From Candidatus Zhuqueibacterota bacterium (lineage in GTDB: Bacteria > Zhuqueibacterota > Zhuqueibacteria > Residuimicrobiales > Krinioviventaceae): a DNA stretch of 64,000 nt. Shown here one piece after another: positions 44,266 to 53,111 of the stretch (position 1 is the stretch's first letter; every line of letters starts with the position of its first letter). The position numbers and the translations under genes were made by a program. The stretch is from NCBI GenBank assembly GCA_016928775.1, contig JAFGKD010000123.1, positions 1 to 64,000 of the forward strand. Reading direction: 5' to 3'. Under the pieces are notes generated by a model that was not told the DNA's origin, did no database searches, and was given only the letters and a program-made list of their open reading frames with translations.

Positions 44266-46290
44266 ATGGCCAATTCATCCACATCTTTTCATTTTCAATC
44301 AAAGCCCGGTACATCGTTGGCCAGGGTGAACGACATCGACTCTTTGATGTATGGAAGCGGCACCATAGATTATGGCGGGACCTATTCAAATTCACCGCTC
44401 CCGAGCACTGCTCAAAAACAAACAAACAAATCGCTTCCCACGCCAACACATGAAAATCCACTCCCAGGCACTTTGAATGGAGAACTACTCGAACGTGCAC
44501 GGGCTGTTGACAGTACCTTTGACATATACTGTCGCGAATTACTGAATAAAAAGCGAGCCAAACGGCCAATCTTTGGCCTGGCAGCCGCCATTGCGCTGAA
44601 GAAGCTGTGCGAACAGGACACTATTGTTTGGGACAACTCGAGCCAATCCACGCTATCACTTGTTTTTTCATTCAAATTCCATGATCATTTATTTCACGCC
44701 CGGCTCATGCAGGTCAATGGCAAACCCGCGGCTATTGCAGACAAAAACACGGCAAAAGCGATTATTTATGATTTAAAGCAGCAGCGATTCCTGATTGATC
44801 GCATCTCCAACAAGACAATCTCCAAATCGCCGCCGCTGCCGTTGACGACCGGCACATTGATTTCCAAAGCAGAAAAATATATCGGCTTGTCTGCGCGCCA
44901 AACCATGGATACGGCACGATCGCTCTCATGTAACTGTCATATTGGCCTTGTCAATCCAGTCGGACTCATCACTTCTCCAGTCACGGATTCATTGTTTATA
45001 CCAGAAAAAGATATCCTTTCGATTCGAGAGTATATTCTGATCAATTATAACAAAACATATCTCCCGGAGAAACCTCGCCTCCATGCTGAAAAGATAGATC
45101 TGGCGTTGAGTGCTATTCGTCCGGTACTGATATCACGAACACCGAAAAAAATAAAAAAACATTTGACCGACGTTCAGCATCGACTATACGATTTAATATG
45201 GCGTCGCAGTATCGCCTCTCAAATGACCGAGACATCCTATCATTTTCGCAAGATCGTCATCTCGGCAGGACCGGAAAAACGGTATATTTTTCACATCGAA
45301 CAAAAACAGACAGCTGACCGTGGTTATTTGCAGTTATTTCCGCAGGCTGAGAATAAAAACTCATGTTTGTTCTCGCATGAATTTAGAAAGAACGGCGAAC
45401 TCGTGCCCCACGAGTTTGAAATTATTCTGCAAGACGACCGTCCTGATTTTTATTATACGGAAGGCCGTTTATTGGAGGCGGTTGCAGATGCGGATGTTTG
45501 CCTGAACGAGACACTTGAATTCATTCCCGACATTCTGAGGGAGTGGAAATTCATCCGCACCACTGATGATGGCAAAATATTTCCAACGCGTCTCGGCAGA
45601 GACGCTTATGTCTTGTTGCAACGTCGGTATCCTGACATTATGAATGAGCACTTTGTCCGTCAACAAAAAAAGCAATTGGTTCAAAAAACAGGCAAACAGC
45701 CGAGGACAGGTCATCCAGCCGCTGAATTGCACAAGCTGCTACAACATCAAGGGCGTCCTGCACAGGCGAGTGACTTGGCAGTCACCCAAAAAACGCGCCA
45801 AAAATGTCCGGTCTGTGGGGGGACAATGCTGAAAAAACAGAGTGATACAGGTGAGTTTTTAGTTTGTGAGCATTTTCCCGAGTCGTGTCAATATTCCAAG
45901 GTAATTCCCACGCATATTCATCGCTATTATGGTCGGTGCGAGAAATGCGATGCAGAGCTCACTGTTAAAATTGGCCGTTATGGTCGCTTTTTGGCGTGTT
46001 CAAGATTTCCCAAGTGCACCTTCACCAAACCATATCCTACAGGTGCCAAATGTCCATGCGAAGGGTGTGATGGTGAGGTGATTGAACGGATCACAAAGAC
46101 TGGCCGACTTTTTTATGGCTGCAGTCATTTCCCAAAATGTCAATTCTCATCCTGGCAGATGCCCGTGAATATCGCTTGTCCCAAATGCAGCAACATGTAT
46201 CTGGTAGCAAAAGCTGGCGAGAATCTCGATATATTAAAGTGTCCCAAATGCAGGACCGAGTTTGATCATAATTTAAAAAAAATAGACTAA
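44266..46290 (+). CDS. Degenerate topoisomerase I-like protein without Toprim domain or catalytic tyrosine
   Basis: 674 residues. From residue about 75 on it tracks topoisomerase IA: a SAGRVQS-like segment reads PIFGLAAAIALKKLCE, then GTLISKAEKYIGLSARQTM. The active-site block GLITYMRTDS has become GLITSPVTDS (233-242), with Ser237 in place of the catalytic Tyr. The downstream AHEAIRP is ALSAIRP. The usual ~150-residue N-terminal Toprim domain is absent; about 65 Ser/Thr/Pro-rich residues replace it. Four topoisomerase-type C4 zinc ribbons remain (about 514-542, 558-584, 597-625, 638-662). It cannot relax DNA by the usual mechanism. Position between smg and xerC is the ancestral topA locus. 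Confidence 0.85.
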   Translation: MANSSTSFHFQSKPGTSLARVNDIDSLMYGSGTIDYGGTYSNSPLPSTAQKQTNKSLPTPTHENPLPGTLNGELLERARAVDSTFDIYCRELLNKKRAKRPIFGLAAAIALKKLCEQDTIVWDNSSQSTLSLVFSFKFHDHLFHARLMQVNGKPAAIADKNTAKAIIYDLKQQRFLIDRISNKTISKSPPLPLTTGTLISKAEKYIGLSARQTMDTARSLSCNCHIGLVNPVGLITSPVTDSLFIPEKDILSIREYILINYNKTYLPEKPRLHAEKIDLALSAIRPVLISRTPKKIKKHLTDVQHRLYDLIWRRSIASQMTETSYHFRKIVISAGPEKRYIFHIEQKQTADRGYLQLFPQAENKNSCLFSHEFRKNGELVPHEFEIILQDDRPDFYYTEGRLLEAVADADVCLNETLEFIPDILREWKFIRTTDDGKIFPTRLGRDAYVLLQRRYPDIMNEHFVRQQKKQLVQKTGKQPRTGHPAAELHKLLQHQGRPAQASDLAVTQKTRQKCPVCGGTMLKKQSDTGEFLVCEHFPESCQYSKVIPTHIHRYYGRCEKCDAELTVKIGRYGRFLACSRFPKCTFTKPYPTGAKCPCEGCDGEVIERITKTGRLFYGCSHFPKCQFSSWQMPVNIACPKCSNMYLVAKAGENLDILKCPKCRTEFDHNLKKID

Positions 46291-47219
46291 TGGCGGACCA
46301 CGCGCAAAACATATTTTCCTGGATTCCACGATTTACGCGCTATTTGCAGGTCGAGCGGCAAAACTCGGACAATACCATTGAAGCCTATGAAACCGACCTG
46401 ATCGCTTTTAATGAGTACATGAAGAAACGTTATGATATTGAGCAGCCAATGCTTGAGCACTTTACCAAGGCAGCCATTCGCGGTTACCTGGGTCATTTGA
46501 CAAGCCTGAAATATTCCACTCGCAGCCTGGCGCGAAAGTTAGCAGCATTGCGGGCTTTTGCGAGATATCTGATTCGCGAAAATGCCATCACCGCGAATCC
46601 GACATTAAATATTGCCAGCCCCAAGATTCAAAAAAGATTGCCTGATTATCTCAGCACCGCTGAAATGAAAGCGCTGCTGCAATTGCCAGATGTTGATACA
46701 TTCATCGGCTTGCGAGATTATATGATTCTTGAGCTCTTTTATGCAACGGGCATGCGAGTGAGTGAGCTGGCCAACTTGAAGCTGGAGAATATCCGATTTG
46801 ACGAACGTATTTTTCGCATTAAAGGCAAGGGCGAAAAAACCTGGTTGATACCGATGGGCTCACATGTCGCCCGAGATCTGGATATCTATTTAAAAAGGCA
46901 ACAAATTGAAGAAAATGTCGCGCTGGAATACAAGGATTTTATTTTTGTTAAGAATAATAAACAGCCGTTTACGAGAGGGCAGATTGCGTCAATTGTACAA
47001 AAATATGTCAAAAGAATAGCCAGCAAAGAAAAGGCGCATCCACATGCATTGCGGCATACATTTGCGACCCATCTGCTCAACGAAGGCGCAGACCTGATAT
47101 CTGTCAAGGAGCTGCTGGGGCATGCAAATTTGAGCACAACACAAATCTATACACACGTATCTGCCGAACATCTAAAAAAGATTTATAAAAAATCTCATCC
47201 ACGGGCAAAAAACAAATAA
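46290..47219 (+). CDS. xerC: Tyrosine recombinase XerC/XerD
   Basis: 309 residues. N-terminal SAM-like core-binding domain, then the catalytic set Arg156 (GMRVSEL), Lys in KGKGEKTW, His242/Arg245 (HALRHTFATHLL), His268 (LLGHANLS) and Tyr277 (QIYTHV). Resolves chromosome dimers at dif with FtsK. Starts in a TAATG overlap with the topA-like gene. XerC rather than XerD is assigned from gene order. Confidence 0.92.
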   Translation: MADHAQNIFSWIPRFTRYLQVERQNSDNTIEAYETDLIAFNEYMKKRYDIEQPMLEHFTKAAIRGYLGHLTSLKYSTRSLARKLAALRAFARYLIRENAITANPTLNIASPKIQKRLPDYLSTAEMKALLQLPDVDTFIGLRDYMILELFYATGMRVSELANLKLENIRFDERIFRIKGKGEKTWLIPMGSHVARDLDIYLKRQQIEENVALEYKDFIFVKNNKQPFTRGQIASIVQKYVKRIASKEKAHPHALRHTFATHLLNEGADLISVKELLGHANLSTTQIYTHVSAEHLKKIYKKSHPRAKNK

Positions 47220-47324
47220 TCATTGGGAGGGGTCATTGACAATATGCAAAAGGAGGTGAAAAGGACAACATAAACTCTTTCAATTAGCGGGCAACTTTTA
47301 ATTTCATATTTGAAGGAGGTTCTT

Positions 47325-47663
47325 ATGAGAATTTCATTCACTGCGAGACACTTTAAATCGTCAGAACGACTGAAAGAATTTGCAACAACCGAAGTGCGAC
47401 GCTTAAAAAAGTATTACGACGACATCCTTGATGTGGAGATTATTCTGGATTACGTGAAACAACAACAAGTTGCCGAGGTTGTCATCAAAGTCTATGGGCA
47501 GAGATTGGCGGTGGTTGAAAAAACTGAGGATATGTATAAATCTGTTACGCTCGCTGTGGATAAATTGGAACGTAAACTTTTAAAATATAAAGAAAAACTC
47601 CGACATTTCGACAAGGAGCGAATAGCTGAAAACATAAAAACCGAATTAGAGGTTGAAGAATAA
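47325..47663 (+). CDS. hpf: Ribosome hibernation-promoting factor, short form
   Basis: 112 residues of the HPF/YfiA family, beginning MRISFTARHFKSSERLKEF. AAGGAGG at 47313-47319 fixes the ATG at 47325 over a TTG at 47310. The basic ribosome-binding face and the EKTEDMYKSVTLAVDKLERKL helix are present, but the C-terminal dimerisation domain of long HPF is absent. It binds idle ribosomes near the decoding centre. A terminator follows directly. Confidence 0.92.
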   Translation: MRISFTARHFKSSERLKEFATTEVRRLKKYYDDILDVEIILDYVKQQQVAEVVIKVYGQRLAVVEKTEDMYKSVTLAVDKLERKLLKYKEKLRHFDKERIAENIKTELEVEE

Positions 47664-47667
47664 TCCC

Positions 47668-47696
47668 ACCGGGAGCCCAAAAGTGCTCCCGGTTTT
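47668..47696 (+). terminator. Rho-independent terminator after hpf
   Basis: Nine-base perfect stem ACCGGGAGC/GCTCCCGGT with an eight-base loop, followed by TTTT. It separates hpf from hprK, although some read-through is likely since the gap is only 54 bases. Confidence 0.8.
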
Positions 47697-47717
47697 ACAT
47701 CGTAACTTGTAACGTCA

Positions 47718-48755
47718 ATGAATAGCAAAAAAGTTTATCGAGAAATTATAGACCTCAAGCAACCCAAAGCCATTGAGTACATCAAAGTCGGTGCCCTGTA
47801 TCAAGTGGTCAAGGATCGCCTGAATTTACAAATTGTGAATGCACCGCACTCGTTTGATCACAAAATTGAGCAGAAGGAACTCAACCGGCCAGGTCTTGCG
47901 CTCAGCGGTTTTGTTGAGGTTTTTACCTATTGGCGCGTTCAAATTATGGGCAATACCGAAATCGGCTACTTGAACACGCTGCATGGTGCTGATCGGGTGA
48001 AAGCAATCTCCAATGTTCTCGATTTTGATTTACCCTGCATCATCGTGACGAATAACAATCCAATCCCCCCGGAATTAATCGAACTTGCTGATCAACATGA
48101 GATTACCATCTTTGCGACACCGGACAATACCACCTATGTTCATCGTCATTTGAGCGAATATTTGGAACGGGCTTTTGCTCCCTATACCGTTGTCCACGGC
48201 ACACTGGTGGATGTATTTAGCGTTGGTGTCCTGTTCGTCGGGCCAGCCGCTATTGGCAAAAGTGAACTTGCTCTTGATTTAATTGAACGTGGTCACCAGC
48301 TGGTCGCCGATGATGCGGTGCAGGTAAAAAAAATCGGCGTCAATGCCCTGCAGGGTGAGCCGCGCGGCAGTATTGGACATCATATGGAAATTCGCGGACT
48401 GGGAATTATTGATGTCTACAAGATGTTTGGGGTGCGCGGCATCCGCGGCAAAAAAGATATACACGTGATTGTCAAGCTGGAAAAATTTACTGATCGCAGT
48501 GGCTATGAGCGAACAGGTCTGGATGAGCTCTATACCCAAATAATGGGCGTTGATTTACCGGTCGTTGAGCTGCCAGTAATGGAGGGAAAAAATTTGACGA
48601 TTGTTGCAGAAGCAATCGCCCTGGATCAGAAACTGAAACAAATCGGCATAAAGCAAGCGCATGAATTCAATCGGCGTTTGATGCTAAAAAACGTCTCAAA
48701 GCAAAAACATGAAGACCAGGTGCCGGAAATACTGATAGATGCTGAGGATATTTAA
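47718..48755 (+). CDS. hprK: HPr kinase/phosphorylase
   Basis: 345 residues. An N-terminal domain is followed by the kinase core: catalytic His in HGTLVDVFSVGVLF (His160), P-loop GPAAIGKS (175-182, ordinarily GxSGxGKS), ADDAV, and the family signature MEIRGLGIIDVYKMFGVRGI. It phosphorylates HPr at serine in response to fructose-1,6-bisphosphate or ATP. Stop and next ATG overlap (TAATG), so it is co-translated with the EIIA gene. HPr and enzyme I genes are not in the window. Confidence 0.92.
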   Translation: MNSKKVYREIIDLKQPKAIEYIKVGALYQVVKDRLNLQIVNAPHSFDHKIEQKELNRPGLALSGFVEVFTYWRVQIMGNTEIGYLNTLHGADRVKAISNVLDFDLPCIIVTNNNPIPPELIELADQHEITIFATPDNTTYVHRHLSEYLERAFAPYTVVHGTLVDVFSVGVLFVGPAAIGKSELALDLIERGHQLVADDAVQVKKIGVNALQGEPRGSIGHHMEIRGLGIIDVYKMFGVRGIRGKKDIHVIVKLEKFTDRSGYERTGLDELYTQIMGVDLPVVELPVMEGKNLTIVAEAIALDQKLKQIGIKQAHEFNRRLMLKNVSKQKHEDQVPEILIDAEDI

Positions 48756-49150
48756 TGAAATACGGAATCGTGATCGCGCATGGACCGCTCGGAGACGCAT
48801 TTCTCAAGGCAGCAAAATCGATTATGGGGACGGATGAGGGATTGTTTCCGCTTTCTGTCACTGATATGTCCTTACAAGAAATCGAATCACGCTTGACGTC
48901 AATCGTAAACGAGCCGTGCGACGATGTTGAAGGTATCATCGTCATGGCTTGCCTTCGCGGCGGCAGTTCGTGGAATGTCAGTGCCGCCGTCGCCAAAGAC
49001 AGACCGCACGTTCGACTTGTCTCTGGTTTGAATCTTGCCATGCTATTAACATTCTTGTTGAAACGCGATATATTATCGCTTGACGAACTGGTTGAGGAAA
49101 TGAAAAAAGAAGCGGCAAAAGGGATCACCTCGCTGCAACTTGCCGGTTAA
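48755..49150 (+). CDS. PTS mannose-family EIIA component
   Basis: 131 residues. The N-terminal IVIAHGPLGDAF carries the phosphoryl-accepting His9 of mannose-family EIIA domains; GGSSWNVSAA lies at the subunit interface. It transfers phosphate from HPr to EIIB. Directly coupled to hprK. No EIIC or EIID gene follows, so the transport step is missing locally. Confidence 0.9.
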   Translation: MKYGIVIAHGPLGDAFLKAAKSIMGTDEGLFPLSVTDMSLQEIESRLTSIVNEPCDDVEGIIVMACLRGGSSWNVSAAVAKDRPHVRLVSGLNLAMLLTFLLKRDILSLDELVEEMKKEAAKGITSLQLAG

Positions 49151-49167
49151 AGCTGGAGAAAATTTAT

Positions 49168-49650
49168 ATGCCTTTGGTTATGATACGAATAGATGACAGA
49201 CTGATCCATGGACAGGTCGTAGTTGGCTGGGGCAGTGTTCTGAAACCCGATCGAATTTTATTATCCAGCGATGAAGTGGCGACAGTCGAGTGGCAGCGCA
49301 CGATATATCTGTCCGCCGTGCCGGAGTATTTAAAAGCATCGGTCCTCACTTTGGAGGACTCTGTTGAAACCTTGACATCAAATAAATTTGGTGATGAAAA
49401 AATACTTTTATTAGTGGACTCGCCCAAAAGTGTCGTCTATTTGGTCGAAAACGGCGTCGATATGAAAGAAGTGAACGTGGGGGGAATGCACTTTAAACCG
49501 GGGAAAAATCAAATCTCTCCCTTTATTTTTGTCGATCAAAATGATATAGTGAATTTTAAGATATTGTGCGATAAAGGAATAAAGCTTGAAGGTCGTGATG
49601 TCCCGACACGCTCTCCCGTCGATATCTGTCGCATCCTCGGATTCAAATAA
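49168..49650 (+). CDS. PTS mannose/fructose/sorbose-family EIIB component
   Basis: 160 residues, full-length EIIB. MIRIDDRLIHGQVVVGWG holds the active-site His14. Typical C-terminal DVPTRSPVDICRIL. 17 bases from EIIA. With HprK and EIIA this forms an incomplete PTS more likely to regulate than to transport; that is inference from the lack of EIIC/EIID here. Confidence 0.92.
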   Translation: MPLVMIRIDDRLIHGQVVVGWGSVLKPDRILLSSDEVATVEWQRTIYLSAVPEYLKASVLTLEDSVETLTSNKFGDEKILLLVDSPKSVVYLVENGVDMKEVNVGGMHFKPGKNQISPFIFVDQNDIVNFKILCDKGIKLEGRDVPTRSPVDICRILGFK

Positions 49651-49737
49651 GGTAGCAAAACTGCGTTTTTTAAGTTTATAAGCAATGCCAAAATAAAAAT
49701 CCGCGTTCTATTCTAAACAACTGTGCTCTTTTTTAGT

Positions 49738-49792
49738 TGCGGCCAAGGGCCGCGCCAAGCGCATCCGTGCCTCTAAATTTGGCATCTGCCAT
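49738..49792 (+). repeat. Dispersed intergenic repeat, copy 2
   Basis: Starts with a perfect GCGGCC/GGCCGC hairpin (loop AAG) and ends CTCTAAATTTGGCATCTGCC. Related to 257-311. It lies between the convergent EIIB and symporter genes. Confidence 0.5.
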
Positions 49793-49852
49793 AGGTCGTG
49801 CCGTTATGCTCGGTGATTAAATTGTTTATTGCTTGCAAAGGCTGTGTTACGC

Positions 49853-51454
49853 TCATCCTGTCTTTATCAAACGCCCTGCAAAATTCCCCAAAAACAGCAT
49901 CACAGCTGTGCCAACCGGCACATACCACGGCCACGCCATTTGTGGCGAGGGGCATAGAACAAACAGCGGAATCGTTAATGCTGTAAGGCAAAGCAACAAA
50001 ACTCGAAAAAATCGGCTGACGAGCAGGAAGATCCACGCGCCGCTTATGGCAGTGATCGACAACAAGACAAGCTGCACAGCCGGTCCCGGCCCGATAATCC
50101 AGATCATGACCAAAATTGTCGCCCACATGGAGACCAGAATAGTCTGTTCTTGAAAGTCTTTTTTGCCGGCAGCCAAAAAGAAAGCACCCAGGACGCTGCC
50201 GTATGTAAAAGAAGAGATCGCCAATCCCAATTCGACAACCGGATTTTCTGTATTTTTAAAGAACATCGCCCCGGCAATAAAAATGATGCCCCACATCATG
50301 GTGAACAAGCGCGACAGGCGCAGCTCTTTCTGAGGCGTCAGCTTTTTGTGGGGCAGAAACAGATCAAACATGGTCGATGAGGCCAATGAATTCAGCGAGC
50401 TGCTCAAGGTCGACATGGCGGCTGCGAACACTGCGGCGATGATGAATCCGGAAAAACCACGAGGTAATTCTTCGATGATGAAACGCGGTAAAATTTCATC
50501 AGAGCGCATGGCAACTCCATTATAAAATGTGTAGAGCAAAAGGCCTAATAAAAGAAAAATAGCAAACTGTAGCAGCACAATAAATCCGCTGGTGATCAGC
50601 GCTTTTTGGCTCTCCCTGATGGATCGACACGCCAACAATCGTTGCACAATGATCTGATCGGTGCCGTGTGAGGCCATGGACAAGAACGCACCGCCGAGCA
50701 GACTCGCCATCAGTGTATAATTGATCTGAATAAAATCCATAAATGAATTCTCAAAACCCGGATAAAAAATTTGCAGTTTGTTTTCCGCTGCGACAGCTTG
50801 CAAAACCGATTGCCAGCCGTGCGGCAGCCGGCTCAAAATAAAAAAGCCGGTCAAAATCGCTCCGGCAACATAGATGATGGTTTGAAAAACATCAATCCAG
50901 ACAACTGACCGCAATCCACCCAAGCTTGTATAAATCATCGTGACCGCTGCGATGATAATAATGCATAACATGATACTCCAGCCCGTCAAAATTGATAGCG
51001 GAATCGCTGTGGCAAAAAGACGCACACCATCCGCCAATAGCCGGGTGAATAAAAAAATAAGAGACGAAAAGCGTCGAACCTGCGGGCCAAATCTGTTGTG
51101 CAAAAGTGTATAAGACGTCGTCAAATCACCGCGAAAATACGCCGGCAGAAAGACAAAACTCACGACAACCCTGCCTATGATATAACCTAAAGCCAACTGC
51201 AAAAAATTAAGATTTGTCAGATAAGCCAAACCCGGAATACTGATAAACGTGAGCGTGCTCGTCTCGGTGGCCACAACAGACAAGCACACAGCCCGCCAGG
51301 GCAGGGTGCGCCCTCCCAAAAAATAGTCGCGACTCGACGTCAGGCGCCCGCTTAAACGGATGCCGGCCCAGGTGACAATTGTGAGATAAAGGAAAATGAT
51401 GGCCAAATCCAGGGGGTGAATATTCAATAGTACTCCTTTCGAATAGTCGCACAT
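49853..51454 (-). CDS. Sodium:solute symporter (SSS family)
   Basis: 533 residues, about 13 membrane helices, starting LDLAIIFLYLTIVTWAGIRL. The SSS signature region contains TSTLTFISIPGLAYL and SHGTDQIIVQRLLACRS, and the helix FIIAAVFAAAMSTLSSSLNSLAS provides the sodium-site Ser/Ala. It should drive uptake of a sugar, organic acid or amino acid with Na+. Substrate unknown. Not part of a visible operon. Confidence 0.9.
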   Translation of the reverse strand: MCDYSKGVLLNIHPLDLAIIFLYLTIVTWAGIRLSGRLTSSRDYFLGGRTLPWRAVCLSVVATETSTLTFISIPGLAYLTNLNFLQLALGYIIGRVVVSFVFLPAYFRGDLTTSYTLLHNRFGPQVRRFSSLIFLFTRLLADGVRLFATAIPLSILTGWSIMLCIIIIAAVTMIYTSLGGLRSVVWIDVFQTIIYVAGAILTGFFILSRLPHGWQSVLQAVAAENKLQIFYPGFENSFMDFIQINYTLMASLLGGAFLSMASHGTDQIIVQRLLACRSIRESQKALITSGFIVLLQFAIFLLLGLLLYTFYNGVAMRSDEILPRFIIEELPRGFSGFIIAAVFAAAMSTLSSSLNSLASSTMFDLFLPHKKLTPQKELRLSRLFTMMWGIIFIAGAMFFKNTENPVVELGLAISSFTYGSVLGAFFLAAGKKDFQEQTILVSMWATILVMIWIIGPGPAVQLVLLSITAISGAWIFLLVSRFFRVLLLCLTALTIPLFVLCPSPQMAWPWYVPVGTAVMLFLGNFAGRLIKTG

Positions 51455-51503
51455 AAAATATAGCAGATTTATTCAAAATTGTCACCTGAAAATAAAAAAA
51501 CAT

Positions 51504-51532
51504 TTGACACAAGCTGAATTTCTGCCTATTAT
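51504..51532 (+). promoter_or_regulatory. Strong sigma-70-like promoter
   Basis: TTGACA (51504-51509) and TATTAT (51527-51532) with a 17-base spacer. Transcription would start near 51539, leaving an unusually long leader of about 125 bases before ATG 51667. Confidence 0.65.
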
Positions 51533-51666
51533 TACCCAGGCTTAGCTCCCATACATTCACTTTTCCTGTGCCGCTGATTGACACTCCGTGGAAAGCTCAG
51601 ATCAATCCCTGTCATCGGGAAGAGATGCGTACAGCGTTTGAAAATTTTGCAGATCGGAGGATGACA

Positions 51667-52839
51667 ATGCGCGATAGTCGAATCCTGGTGTTTGGTTTCA
51701 TGTTCGTCTATCTTGCTTTGGAAAATTTTTACCTGGTGGCGTCCGCTGCTCCAATTGTGTCACATGAACAAATTGGAGATGTCATCGACGCCAGCGAGAA
51801 CGAGCGCTACAACTTTTTTGGCGACATCCCCGGATTGTCCGGTGCGCAATTTATGGCAAAGGGAAAGCAAACGTATTGTCTTTATCTCGTGCGCAATAGC
51901 GCCGAGCGAGCACAATTTCTTTCTCTCGATCTGGGAGAGCAACGTCTTGAAGAGATTCGTATCAAGATTGCCGGTCGTATCAATCGAATTGATCAGGGAG
52001 GTCAGATCAGCGAGGCTCTCTTTCCTATAGCAGAATCCCTCTGGAATGAAAAATCAGCGCACAAAAAAGTGATCCTCCGCGATGGCAGTCACTTGTATTG
52101 CACCCTGTTTCGGGCACAAAATGATACATTGATCATCAAAACGGACAGCGGATTGATTGTTCCGGTTCCTTTGTCTGTTATCGCCCACGTTGTTGATGAA
52201 ACCACGCGCATCTCGGAAGGTAAATATTACCGGTCAGACCCACATTCAACCCGCCTTTTCTTCGGACCGACGGCGCGACAACTCAAAGGCGGCAGTGGTT
52301 ATTTCGCGGACTATTACATCTTTTTCCCGACTGTTGCGGTTGGTGTGATGGATTATCTCGCCATAGCCGGCGGTATGTCGCTTGTTCCCGGATTGCCAAT
52401 ACCGGAGCAACTCTACTACTTTATGCCCAAAGTGACTTTTAAAACCTCAGAGCGACTGGGAATCGGCGGCGGCATGCTGTTTCTCTTTTTGCCCGAGGAT
52501 ACCGAAAATGTTTCATTGGCATACGGCATCACCACCTATGGTAAAGAAGAGGGGGCGCTCACTCTGGGACTCGGATTCCCGCTGGGCAGCGGGGCGTTAA
52601 CTTTTCCGGTTTTGCTGTTTGGCGGAGAGATACAAATATCAAACGGCGCCAAGCTCATGTCCGAAAACTGGGTTTTCACTGGTGAAGAGGGGGCAACCGT
52701 TCTATCGGCTGGCATTCGGTTTTTTGGCGACCGTATTGCTGTGGATCTGGCGTTCCTCACCTCTCCCGAAGCCTTTGCCGAAAGTGAAGGTTTTCCCTTT
52801 TTGCCGTGGGTTGACTTTTCTATCACATTCGGTAAATAA
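51667..52839 (+). CDS. Exported envelope protein of unknown function
   Basis: 390 residues. GGAGG at 51656-51660 fixes ATG 51667. Signal peptide: ILVFGFMFVYLALENFYLVASAAP. The N-terminal 170 residues are a mixed domain with an SH3-like segment (VILRDGSHLYCTLFRAQNDT ... IVPVPLSVIAHV). The C-terminal 200 residues alternate Gly/aromatic strands (GIGGGMLFLFLPE, ALTFPVLLFGGE) ending WVDFSITFGK, like a small outer-membrane barrel. I do not recognise a named family. Confidence 0.75.
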   Translation: MRDSRILVFGFMFVYLALENFYLVASAAPIVSHEQIGDVIDASENERYNFFGDIPGLSGAQFMAKGKQTYCLYLVRNSAERAQFLSLDLGEQRLEEIRIKIAGRINRIDQGGQISEALFPIAESLWNEKSAHKKVILRDGSHLYCTLFRAQNDTLIIKTDSGLIVPVPLSVIAHVVDETTRISEGKYYRSDPHSTRLFFGPTARQLKGGSGYFADYYIFFPTVAVGVMDYLAIAGGMSLVPGLPIPEQLYYFMPKVTFKTSERLGIGGGMLFLFLPEDTENVSLAYGITTYGKEEGALTLGLGFPLGSGALTFPVLLFGGEIQISNGAKLMSENWVFTGEEGATVLSAGIRFFGDRIAVDLAFLTSPEAFAESEGFPFLPWVDFSITFGK

Positions 52840-53098
52840 AGTCTATTTTCAGCGCGAAAGCGTGCTACATCTTGTTAAAAACATGACGGTGGATTCGCTC
52901 AAATCGATTCGTTGGTACATAGATTGCAGCGATGATGATTTTTTGTATAAAGGTAATTCTTTGGTGCATATCGAGCTGCGCGATCGTGAGATTCCACATG
53001 AATTTCGCATTCGTAACGGCTCGCACAGCTGGACTTACTGGAGAGAGTCGCTGCCGGAGGTGTTGAAATTTGTCTCCGATGCTTTTCATCAATATTAG
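52840..53098 (+). pseudogene. 3' remnant of an alpha/beta-hydrolase esterase gene
   Basis: The frame reads through IRWYIDCSDDDFLYKGNSLV and IPHEFRIRNGSHSWTYWRES, which match the C-terminal part of putative esterases of the esterase-D/A85 superfamily, including the catalytic His in the SHSW segment. Only about 85 residues of an expected ~270 remain; the serine nucleophile part is absent. Homology starts right at the stop of the upstream gene. ATG 52883 has no ribosome binding site. Interpreted as a deletion remnant. Confidence 0.7.
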
Positions 53099-53111
53099 AG
53101 GAACATCAATC

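Noticed and set aside
47244..47273. Nine-codon leader peptide before hpf (ATGCAAAAGGAG...)
   Set aside because: Start context is compatible, but nothing supports translation and no attenuator follows.
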